Source: Desulfovibrio sp. (GTDB lineage: Bacteria > Desulfobacterota > Desulfovibrionia > Desulfovibrionales > Desulfovibrionaceae). From it: a stretch of DNA of 8,613 bases. The position numbers were made by a program, and so were the translations under genes. Positions 1 through 5,561 of this stretch are shown here, piece after piece. Position 1 is the stretch's first letter, and each line of letters begins with the position of its first letter. The stretch lies in assembly GCA_022837365.1 (NCBI GenBank), contig JALHHV010000141.1, forward strand, positions 1-8,613. The letters run 5' to 3'. Below the pieces are notes generated by a model that was not told the origin of the DNA, did not search any database, and was given only the letters and a program-made list of their open reading frames with translations.

Positions 1-87
1 CGCGCCGGGCGCGTCGTTGGAAGGGGCGGCCGGGTCGTCCGCCGGGGCATCGGACTGGGCGTGCGTGAAGAGGGAGGTGTCTGTCAT
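1..87 (-). CDS. 5' end of an unidentified protein, cut by window edge
   Basis: The first 29 codons of a minus-strand reading frame begin at an ATG at 87-85 and stay open to the window edge. The visible peptide starts MTDTSLFTHAQSD and then becomes rich in Ala, Pro and Asp, which looks like a disordered N-terminal leader rather than a folded domain, signal peptide or membrane helix. A GAGG lies only one base upstream of the ATG, closer than usual, so the start is uncertain. An in-frame GTG 15 nt further upstream is possible but also lacks a good ribosome site. The gene follows the LapB-like gene by 90 nt on the same strand and may be the next member of that transcription unit. No function can be assigned from this fragment. 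Confidence 0.5.
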   Translation of the reverse strand, partial: MTDTSLFTHAQSDAPADDPAAPSNDAPGA

Positions 88-177
88 GCCTCGTCTGTAC
101 ACCGCGAAGGGGTGGGGATGGAAGTACCGGACGACGGGCCGGACGGAAATGCGGCGCTGGCCGCGACGGCCGCCCTG
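88..177 (-). other. 90-nt gap between lapB-like gene and next gene
   Basis: This short spacer contains a small perfect dyad (GGCCG, 3-nt loop, CGGCC at 159-171) shortly after the stop codon of the LapB-like gene. It also has a direct repeat of CCGGAC on the plus strand near 128-144. No T-tract follows the dyad in the minus-strand direction, so it is not a convincing intrinsic terminator, and I see no clear promoter. Confidence 0.3.
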
Positions 178-1347
178 CTAGTCCTGCAAGGACATCCGGA
201 ACGTGGCCGAATGCCAGTTGCGGCAGCGCGGACACACGCTGAAGGTGTGCTCGCGGCGCAGGCCGCAGGCCCCGCACACGAAGCGCTTCACCTTGCGGGC
301 GTGTTCGATGAAGTATTCCAGCTGGCTGCGGAACACCGGGGACAGGTGCTGCTGTTCCATGGACAGCGAGAGCAGTTCCAGCCGGGCGGCCCAGAAGTCG
401 GGGCGCAGCACCATGGCCTTGGCCAGCCAGTTGCCCGCCTCCTCGCGGTTGCCGCAACGCAGCAGGAACAGCGCGCCGTAGTAGTGCAGCAGCAGGTCCG
501 GCTCCTGCGCCTCCATGGCGGCAAGCACCGTGGCGCAGCGTTGTTCCTCGAAGTCCGCGCTGGCGGTGCCGGTTCTGTTGGTCCCGTTGGCCCCGTTGCC
601 GTTCCCGTTGCGGGGGGCGGGGGCTTCAAGTTCAAGCAGTCCTTCAAGCAGCAGGAAGCGGATGGAGGCGGGGACCCGCTCCAGCCCTTCGCGCAGCAGC
701 TTGCCCGCGCGGCGCCATTCGCCCGCGCGCGCGGCCATGACCAGCCGCGCCCGCCAGGCCTCCACCGCGCCGGGGTAGACCTTCACGGCCCTGGCCAGCA
801 GGTTCCTGGCCTCGTCGGCGCGGCCGCAGCGGTCCAGGTCTTCGGCGTGGCGAACCATGTAGTGGGCCTGCGCCGGACGGAAGCCCAGGCGCGCGTACTG
901 CGCGGCGGCCTCCTCGAAGGCGCCGCTGTCCGCGTGGAGCAGGGCCAGTTCGAAGGTGATCTGTTCCGGATCGGCCCCGAGCGCCCGCGCCTCGTCGAAG
1001 GCCGCGAGCGCCCGGTCCATGACGCCGCCGCGCCGGTAGTCGCGCCCCAGTTCGAACAGGGCCCGCGCCTTGAACTGCGGGTCCAGCCCCGGCCGCACGA
1101 TGAGGCTGCTGCGGATCTGCACGGCGCGCTCGATGTCGCCGCGCAGCCGGTACAGGTTGCCAAGGGCGAGGTAGATCTCCACCGCGTCCGGGTCGTTGCG
1201 CACCACCCGGCTCAGTTCCTGGATGGCCGACAGCGCATCGCGCGCGCCGGGAGATTCGGCATCCGGCCCCATGGGCGAAAGGATGTCGGCGCGCCGGTGG
1301 CCCAGCAGCGTGCGCGCGCCCGCCTTCAGTCTGTCCAGCAGCGTCAC
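178..1347 (-). CDS. lapB: LapB/YciM-like TPR protein with C-terminal rubredoxin-type zinc knuckle
   Basis: The 389-residue protein is the same length as I recall for E. coli LapB (YciM). TPR-like helical repeats run from about residue 55 to 240 (for example VEIYLALGNLYRLRGDIERA and HYMVRHAEDLDRCGRADEA) and again at about 285-315. The C-terminus carries CGAC (358-361) and CPRC (372-375) followed by RNWHS, matching the LapB metal-binding knuckle that packs on the TPRs. In E. coli, LapB works with FtsH to control LpxC turnover and so lipopolysaccharide synthesis; the same role here is inference. Unlike E. coli LapB there is no N-terminal membrane helix: the N-terminus is basic and amphipathic (MTLLDRLKAGARTLLGHRR). 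An Asn-Gly-rich linker lies at 243-265. The start is GTG, chosen because GGGAG lies just upstream. The gene begins 12 nt after the LapA-like gene. Confidence 0.85.
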   Translation of the reverse strand: MTLLDRLKAGARTLLGHRRADILSPMGPDAESPGARDALSAIQELSRVVRNDPDAVEIYLALGNLYRLRGDIERAVQIRSSLIVRPGLDPQFKARALFELGRDYRRGGVMDRALAAFDEARALGADPEQITFELALLHADSGAFEEAAAQYARLGFRPAQAHYMVRHAEDLDRCGRADEARNLLARAVKVYPGAVEAWRARLVMAARAGEWRRAGKLLREGLERVPASIRFLLLEGLLELEAPAPRNGNGNGANGTNRTGTASADFEEQRCATVLAAMEAQEPDLLLHYYGALFLLRCGNREEAGNWLAKAMVLRPDFWAARLELLSLSMEQQHLSPVFRSQLEYFIEHARKVKRFVCGACGLRREHTFSVCPRCRNWHSATFRMSLQD

Positions 1348-1359
1348 GGGGTCTCCCGC

Positions 1360-1749
1360 CTAGCCGGCCTTGGCCGGGGTGGGCTCCGCCGCGTCAACAG
1401 GCGCGGGAGCGGCCGCCGGTTCCGGGGCCTTGCGCGCGGTTTCCAGCGGCAGGTTGCGCAGCGAGTTCAGTTCCTTCTCCAGCACGCGGATGCGCTTGTT
1501 GGCGCGGCGCAGGGCGGCTCCGGCGCGCATGCGGCTGATCATGAGCAGCAGCATGGTCAGCAGGGCGCCCAGCAGGAAGGCACACAGCACCATGAAGTAG
1601 AACGGCAGCTCGATGGAGCTCCACGCGGTGTCGAAGAACAGGTCCAGCTTCAGGGTGACCGTCTGCGAGAGCACCGCGTTGTTCTGCACGAAGAACATCA
1701 TGGAGATGAAGAACACCAGCACCAGAATGAGAACCTTGACGAAGCGCAT
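1360..1749 (-). CDS. lapA: LapA-domain (DUF1049) small inner-membrane protein
   Basis: The 129-residue protein has two predicted membrane helices, at about residues 3-22 (VKVLILVLVFFISMMFFVQN) and 47-72 (ending in LLGALLTMLLLMIS). A short, probably periplasmic loop separates them, and a cytoplasmic coiled-coil segment follows (RRANKRIRVLEKELNSLRN, about 82-100). The Ala/Pro-rich tail ends at residue 129. The FVQNN after helix 1 and the helix-coil arrangement are typical of LapA/YciS, which is encoded next to LapB in E. coli and assists it. The start ATG at 1749 has an excellent ribosome site, AAGGAGG with a 5-nt spacer. That site shares bases with the TAA stop of the upstream HIT gene (TAAGGAGG), so translational coupling is likely. 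The neighbouring LapB-like protein lacks its own membrane anchor, so LapA may recruit it to the membrane; this is inference. Confidence 0.85.
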   Translation of the reverse strand: MRFVKVLILVLVFFISMMFFVQNNAVLSQTVTLKLDLFFDTAWSSIELPFYFMVLCAFLLGALLTMLLLMISRMRAGAALRRANKRIRVLEKELNSLRNLPLETARKAPEPAAAPAPVDAAEPTPAKAG

Positions 1750-1763
1750 GTCGGCCTCCTTAC
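1750..1763 (-). promoter_or_regulatory. Ribosome binding site of lapA overlapping the HIT stop codon
   Basis: Read on the minus strand, the TAA stop codon of the HIT gene runs directly into GGAGG (TAAGGAGG), five bases before the lapA ATG. It is the best Shine-Dalgarno in the window, and its overlap with the stop codon suggests that ribosomes finishing the HIT reading frame re-initiate on lapA. Confidence 0.75.
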
Positions 1764-2257
1764 CGTCCCGCGCGGGGCAGGCGGTCGAACAGGGGTTTCA
1801 GGGCATGATACGTGGAATGCAGATGTTCGGGAATGACCCGTGTTTCGCTCATCACCGCCATGAACGACGAATCGCCGTTCCAGCGCGGCACGAGGTGGAA
1901 ATGCAGATGTTCGCGGATGCCCGCCCCGGCGGCCTCGCCCAGGTTCAGCCCCACGTTGATGCCCTGCGGGCTGAAGCGCTGGCGCAGCGTGGCGGCGCAG
2001 GTCTGGAGCAGGTCCATCATCTCGTGGGCCTCGTCCGGTTCCAGCGCGGCCAAGTCCATGACGTGCCGGAACGGCGTGACCATGAGGTGCCCGTTGTTGT
2101 ACGGGAACTTGTTCATGATCACGAAGTTGTGCCGCCCCCGGTACAGGACCAGGCGCGCCTCGTCCTCGTCGGTGTGTTCGGGCAGGCAGAACACGCAGCT
2201 GTCGGGCTTGGGGCCCAGAATGTAGTCGAGGCGCCAGGGCGCCCAAAGGGTTTCCAT
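1760..2257 (-). CDS. HIT-family (histidine triad) protein, Ap4A phosphorylase/hydrolase-like
   Basis: The 165-residue protein contains the histidine triad H117-L-H119-F-H121-L-V, whose middle histidine is the nucleophile that attacks the alpha phosphate of nucleotide substrates. Further upstream are FVIMNKFPYNNGHLMVTPFRH (split here by position: 45-50 and 51-65), the typical first half of a HIT fold, and a CVFC pair at 21-24 as in zinc-containing members. The N-terminal METLWAPWR and the CxFC pair resemble bacterial HIT proteins of the diadenosine tetraphosphate phosphorylase type, so a cytoplasmic Ap4A-degrading enzyme is the best guess; the substrate cannot be read from sequence. I chose the ATG at 2257 over an in-frame GTG at 2293. 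METLWAPWR is the usual family start, AGGAG lies upstream of it (spacing about 12 nt, rather long), and the GTG has no ribosome site. It heads the HIT-lapA-lapB cluster. Confidence 0.9.
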   Translation of the reverse strand: METLWAPWRLDYILGPKPDSCVFCLPEHTDEDEARLVLYRGRHNFVIMNKFPYNNGHLMVTPFRHVMDLAALEPDEAHEMMDLLQTCAATLRQRFSPQGINVGLNLGEAAGAGIREHLHFHLVPRWNGDSSFMAVMSETRVIPEHLHSTYHALKPLFDRLPRAGR

Positions 2258-2299
2258 GATCCGATCCGTCTCCTGGGGCACGGCGCGCGCCACTGTTTG

Positions 2300-2311
2300 T
2301 GCGCATGCGCA
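2300..2311. repeat. 12-bp perfect palindrome TGCGCATGCGCA
   Basis: The self-complementary sequence TGCGCATGCGCA lies 43 bp upstream of the HIT start codon, inside a 14-nt stretch of alternating purines and pyrimidines (2298-2311). Its position would suit an operator overlapping or just downstream of a promoter, but GC-rich palindromes of this size can also occur by chance. Confidence 0.35.
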
Positions 2312-2440
2312 AGGTGCCGTATTTCCGATTGAAATTCCGCCGGTCTGTTGTGCTTACACCCTCGGGCCTTGCGGGGCAAGGGGGGCGGGGCGCCGGGGCC
2401 GATGTTTGTGGCGTCGGCGGGCGCGGCATCGCCGCTCGTG

Positions 2441-2468
2441 GCCGGTGCCGAAGTAATTCCGGACCGGC
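2441..2468 (-). terminator. Hairpin just after the nucleotidyltransferase stop, terminator-like without T-tract
   Basis: GCCGGT at 2441-2446 pairs with ACCGGC at 2463-2468, and CCG (2448-2450) pairs with CGG (2460-2462) inside. This gives about nine base pairs with one bulged base and a 9-nt loop. It begins immediately downstream of the TGA at 2472-2470 on the coding strand. No run of T follows on the minus strand, so it may only mark or protect the mRNA 3' end. Confidence 0.3.
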
Positions 2469-2469
2469 G

Positions 2470-3987
2470 TCAGGCCCCCGGCACGGAGGTGGTTCCTCCG
2501 GTTTCGTCGCCGGCGCCGGGGGTATCCCGAGTGTTCTGGACATTCGGGGCATTCGGGGCATCTTGGCTATCCGGGCCGTTCTCTCCGCTCTGCCTCTCTT
2601 GCCCGCTGTGCCCGTTCTGAAGCCCGCGCCAGCCCGGCGGCCGGTGACGCCGGTTGCCGGACGCCACGCCCTGGCCCTCGGCCACGCAGGCGGCCTCCGC
2701 GCCTTCCTCGCCGCCAGCCGCCCCGCCGGTTTCGCCTGTCTCGTTGGCAAGCGCCTCGCGCGCGGTTTCCTCGCGCAGCAGTTCGTGGGCCAGGTCCAGC
2801 TGGGCCGCGCGGGTGCGGGCCAGGCCGTCCAGCTTGGCCGCCAGCACCCGGCGCAACACGCGGCCGTAGGCGGGGCCAGCCGGAATGCCCATGGCCAGCA
2901 GGTCGTTGCCGGTGATGTCGGGCGTCTCGCCGCGCAGGCGGGTGAGGTAGTGCGAGATGTGCTTGCGCGCGGCCTCGGTCTTGGCGCGGGCCATCAGGTA
3001 CAGGATGCCTTCCGGCGCGATGGGCGCCAGCAGGTTGTTCAGGCCGCTCATGGAGCCGTCGCGCTGCATCCACTGGTTGAGCAGGTTGTACACCTCGCGC
3101 ACGTTCTCGCGCAGGGTCAGGAAGTCCTGCCGCACCTTGCGCGAGAAGGCCAGCCGGTCGGTGACGGCGGCCACGTCCAGGTACTTGCCGTTGCCGCACA
3201 GCCCCAGCAGGTAGAGCACCCACGGTTCCGGCGCGGGCGAAAGGTACAGCAGCCGGTACCAGTGCAGCACCCGTTCCAGTTCGGTCAGCACGTCCATCTT
3301 GGCCGGGTTCAGCTTCAGCAGCGGGTGGATCAGGCGCAGGATGTCGTAGTCCTCCATGCGCCGGATGCACGGCAGGGGGGCCTTTTCGTCGAAGATCAGC
3401 TTCAGTTCGTGGAACAGCCGCGCCCCGGACAGGCGGTCCATCATGCCCAGTTGCAGGGCGTTCTTGATGAGCCGTTCGCACTGCGCGCCGATGCGGAAAT
3501 CGTAGCGCTTCTCGAAGCGGATGGCGCGCAGGATGCGGGTGGGGTCTTCCACGAAGGACAGCGAGTGCAGCACGCGGATGGCCTTGTCCTTCATGTCGCG
3601 CTGCGCGCCGAAGAAGTCCACCAGCCGCCCGAAGTGCGCGCCGTTCAGCTGCACGGCCTGGGCGTTGATGGTGAAGTCGCGCCGGTACAGGTCCATCTTG
3701 ATGGACGACAGCTCGACGGTGGGAAGCGCCGCCGGATATTCGTAGTATTCCAGGCGGGCCGTGGCCACGTCGATGCGCTGTTCCGGCCGGGCGGCGGCGC
3801 GGTGGGCCGCTTCCGCCACGGCGTCGTCGGCCGCGTCCCCCGCAGAGGGAAGGGCCGCGGGAAGGGGGGCGTCCGGCGTGCCGGGGGCATCATCCCGTAT
3901 CGCGTCCGCGCCCTTGCCACGCCGTTTTTCCGACTCCCACGCGGGAAAGATGACCACGGCGGTCTTGAACTTGTGGTGCGCGCGCAT
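2470..3987 (-). CDS. 3' half: nucleotidyltransferase remnant lacking catalytic motif A
   Basis: The open frame of 505 residues begins at an ATG at 3987 that has no ribosome site and is probably just an internal Met codon. It contains the later motifs of class II CCA-adding/poly(A) polymerases: HHKFKTAVVIF (4-14), RIDVATARLEYYEYPAALP (71-89), YRRDFTINAQAVQ (101-113), EDPTRILRAIRFEKRY (147-162) and the all-helical RNA-binding body to about residue 410. The GG-RD and DxD region that must precede HHKF is absent. Two low-complexity inserts are visible: about 48 Ala/Pro/Asp-rich residues (22-69) between the FPAW strand and RIDVATAR, and a disordered tail from about 413 to 505 rich in Gly, Asn, Glu and Gln. 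Whether the lost activity was CCA, A-only or poly(A) addition cannot be told from sequence. Confidence 0.8.
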   Translation of the reverse strand: MRAHHKFKTAVVIFPAWESEKRRGKGADAIRDDAPGTPDAPLPAALPSAGDAADDAVAEAAHRAAARPEQRIDVATARLEYYEYPAALPTVELSSIKMDLYRRDFTINAQAVQLNGAHFGRLVDFFGAQRDMKDKAIRVLHSLSFVEDPTRILRAIRFEKRYDFRIGAQCERLIKNALQLGMMDRLSGARLFHELKLIFDEKAPLPCIRRMEDYDILRLIHPLLKLNPAKMDVLTELERVLHWYRLLYLSPAPEPWVLYLLGLCGNGKYLDVAAVTDRLAFSRKVRQDFLTLRENVREVYNLLNQWMQRDGSMSGLNNLLAPIAPEGILYLMARAKTEAARKHISHYLTRLRGETPDITGNDLLAMGIPAGPAYGRVLRRVLAAKLDGLARTRAAQLDLAHELLREETAREALANETGETGGAAGGEEGAEAACVAEGQGVASGNRRHRPPGWRGLQNGHSGQERQSGENGPDSQDAPNAPNVQNTRDTPGAGDETGGTTSVPGA

Positions 3988-5534
3988 GCGTACACCGGCA
4001 CGTCCAGCCTGTCGCCCAGCCGTCCCGCCAGTTCCAGCAGGCGGAAGTGGGTGTCCGGCAGGCGTTCCTGCAACAGGGAGCGGATGTTCCGCTCGCGCCG
4101 CGATTCGGGCAGCAGCGTTTCCGGGATGCGGGCCGGTTCCTCGACCAGGGTGTTGATGAGGTCGGTGCGGGTGATGACGCCCACCACCTCGCCGGTCTCC
4201 TCGCCCGTTTCCGCAGCGGGCGGGGGCGTGCGTTCAACGCCGTAGCTGCCCGCCAGGTGCGGCGCGGGCACCCGGTCCACCACCGGCACCAGCCGCTGGC
4301 GCTGGCCCACGATGATTTCCATGACCTTGTACAGGTCTTCGTTGGGGGTAACGGTCTGCACCCGGCGGTGCATGTATTCCGTCACGCCCATGTGTCCCAG
4401 CCCGTGCGAGATGGCCCGCGCGGCGGTCTGCTGTTCCAGGTAGCCCACGCACCGCCGGGTGCCCGCGGCGAACACGGGCACGGCCTTCAGGCCGTAGCGG
4501 GTCATGGTTTCCTCGGCGTCGGCGATGGTGCGGTCGTCGTCCACGCCCACCACGGGCGAGGACATCAGGTCGCGCACCCGTATCTGCGGGTTGACCGCCG
4601 AGAAGAGCAGGGCGAACAGTTCGTCGCGCACCTGTTGCAGGGTCTTGTCCTTGACCGAGGCGGACGCCGCGTAGGGGTGCCCCCCGCCCCCGAGCGACGT
4701 GCACACCTGGGCCACGTCCACCTCGGGCAGGCGGCTGCGGGCCACCACCTGCACCCTGTCGCCCATGCGGCACAGGGCGAACAGCACCTTGATGTTCTCC
4801 ATGTCCATGATCTTGTGGGCCAGCAGCGCGAAGTCGCCCATGTAGGTTTCCATGGACGCCTCGGCGATGGTCACCAGGGTGCCGTTGATGTCGTGGGTGC
4901 TGGCGGTCTGGAGCAGGGCGTTGAGGATGACCACCTGCTCGCTCGTCAGGTCGCGGGCGATGAGTTCGGCGATGGCGTTCAGGTCCATGCCCTGCGTCTT
5001 CAGCCAGCCCGCCGCGGAAAAGTCGTGCTCGGTGGTGGAGGAGAAGGTGAACGAGCCGGTGTCCTCGAAGATGCCGAGGCCGAGCATGGTGGCCTCGTCG
5101 CCGGAAAGGGTCAGCCCCCGCTCGCGGATCTCGGCCACGATGATGGCCGTGGTGGAGCCCCAGGGCCGCACCCGGCTGAACGCGGCGGGAATGTCCTCGT
5201 CGGTGTCCGGGTGATGGTCCCAGAGGTGCACGGTGACCCCGGTGCGGGCCAGCACGTTGTGCACGTGGGGCACCCGCGAGTGCTGGCGGGTATCCACAAT
5301 GACCAGGGTCTGCACGCTTTCCGGGTCGATGTCGCGCGCCTGCCGGAAGTTGAACATGTAGGTGGCGCTTTCGATGAAGAAATTGCGCAGGGTGCGTTCC
5401 TGGCTGCCGGGAAAGACCAGCACCGCGCCGGGGTACAGCTTGCCCGCCGCCACCATGGCGGCCAGCGCGTCGAAGTCGGCGTTGGCGTGGGCGGTGACCA
5501 GCACCGGCGCGGCGATCTTGGGGGGCTGCTGCAT
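3645..5534 (-). CDS. 5' half: DHH/DHHA1 phosphoesterase plus two CBS domains, with out-of-frame tail
   Basis: This frame encodes 629 residues, of which about 515 are genuine. The DHH module shows HANADFDA (16-23), VDT (80-82), DHH (106-108) and FEDTGSFTF (156-164), the metal ligands of DHH-type phosphoesterases. The DHHA1 glycine motif GGGGH is at 282-286. CBS domain 1 spans about 318-375 (RDLMSSPVVGVDDDRTI) and CBS domain 2 about 383-465, ending in GEVVGVITRTDLINTL with a short Pro/Glu insert before it. CBS pairs usually bind adenine nucleotides and regulate the attached enzyme. After residue 515 the translation becomes an Arg/Pro/Ser/Thr-rich tail of 114 residues, which is the shifted frame of the nucleotidyltransferase and has no family resemblance. 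If expressed, the DHH-CBS part could fold alone. It starts at the ATG at 5534. Confidence 0.85.
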   Translation of the reverse strand: MQQPPKIAAPVLVTAHANADFDALAAMVAAGKLYPGAVLVFPGSQERTLRNFFIESATYMFNFRQARDIDPESVQTLVIVDTRQHSRVPHVHNVLARTGVTVHLWDHHPDTDEDIPAAFSRVRPWGSTTAIIVAEIRERGLTLSGDEATMLGLGIFEDTGSFTFSSTTEHDFSAAGWLKTQGMDLNAIAELIARDLTSEQVVILNALLQTASTHDINGTLVTIAEASMETYMGDFALLAHKIMDMENIKVLFALCRMGDRVQVVARSRLPEVDVAQVCTSLGGGGHPYAASASVKDKTLQQVRDELFALLFSAVNPQIRVRDLMSSPVVGVDDDRTIADAEETMTRYGLKAVPVFAAGTRRCVGYLEQQTAARAISHGLGHMGVTEYMHRRVQTVTPNEDLYKVMEIIVGQRQRLVPVVDRVPAPHLAGSYGVERTPPPAAETGEETGEVVGVITRTDLINTLVEEPARIPETLLPESRRERNIRSLLQERLPDTHFRLLELAGRLGDRLDVPVYACARTTSSRPPWSSFPRGSRKNGVARARTRYGMMPPARRTPPFPRPFPLRGTRPTTPWRKRPTAPPPGRNSASTWPRPAWNTTNIRRRFPPSSCRPSRWTCTGATSPSTPRPCS

Positions 5535-5561
5535 GCGTGGGTGTCCGTGGGGTGCGCCGGG

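Larger units (their letters stand above)
2258..2469 (-). other. 212-nt intergenic region before the HIT-lapA-lapB cluster
   Basis: This gap separates the stop codon of the nucleotidyltransferase gene from the HIT start. It holds a hairpin right after the stop (2441-2468), a small perfect dyad CCTTGC-GGG-GCAAGG (2367-2381) and a 12-bp palindrome (2300-2311). A modestly AT-richer patch near 2325-2355 would be the natural place for a promoter of the HIT cluster. I could not find a -35/-10 pair close to the sigma70 consensus, nor a GG-N10-GC sigma54 site. Confidence 0.4.
2470..5534 (-). pseudogene. DHH-CBS-CBS-poly(A) polymerase/CCA-adding fusion gene with internal deletion and frameshift
   Basis: Read together, the two reading frames form one gene of a family known from Desulfovibrio and Geobacter relatives: a DHH/DHHA1 phosphoesterase module, two CBS domains and a class II tRNA nucleotidyltransferase/poly(A) polymerase. 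The 5' frame is good up to LDVPVY (Y515, codon 3992-3990). The expected continuation, roughly 40 residues carrying GG-x-VRD and the DxD metal-binding pair, is missing. The next recognisable residues, RAHHKFKTAVVIFP, start two bases later in a different frame (ATG at 3987). The missing DNA must be 1 modulo 3 in length, about 110-125 bp. Because the catalytic carboxylates are absent, no frameshifting event could restore an active nucleotidyltransferase. It is either a real inactivation or a sequencing/assembly loss. The gene starts 27 nt after xerD, with no strong ribosome site. Confidence 0.8.

Noticed and set aside
61..1836. Long plus-strand open frame over the lapA/lapB region
   Set aside because: It is antisense to two recognisable genes and has no domain-like sequence; it is a composition artefact.
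2258..2293. Longer HIT protein from the GTG at 2293
   Set aside because: There is no ribosome site before this GTG, and the extra residues MARAVPQETDRI are not family-like; METLWAPWR is the usual beginning.
2367..2381. CCTTGC-GGG-GCAAGG as an intrinsic terminator
   Set aside because: The stem is perfect but only 6 bp with a 3-nt loop, and no T-tract follows on either strand; it is left as a minor dyad within the gap.
3976..4000. Programmed ribosomal frameshift joining the two halves of the nucleotidyltransferase
   Set aside because: No slippery heptamer or stimulatory structure is apparent at the junction, and the catalytic GG-RD-DxD segment is physically missing from the DNA, so shifting could not give the full enzyme.
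2299..4245. 648-codon plus-strand open frame opposite the nucleotidyltransferase
   Set aside because: Same reason: an antisense shadow rich in Gln, His, Val and Gly with no motif, while the minus strand carries conserved motifs.
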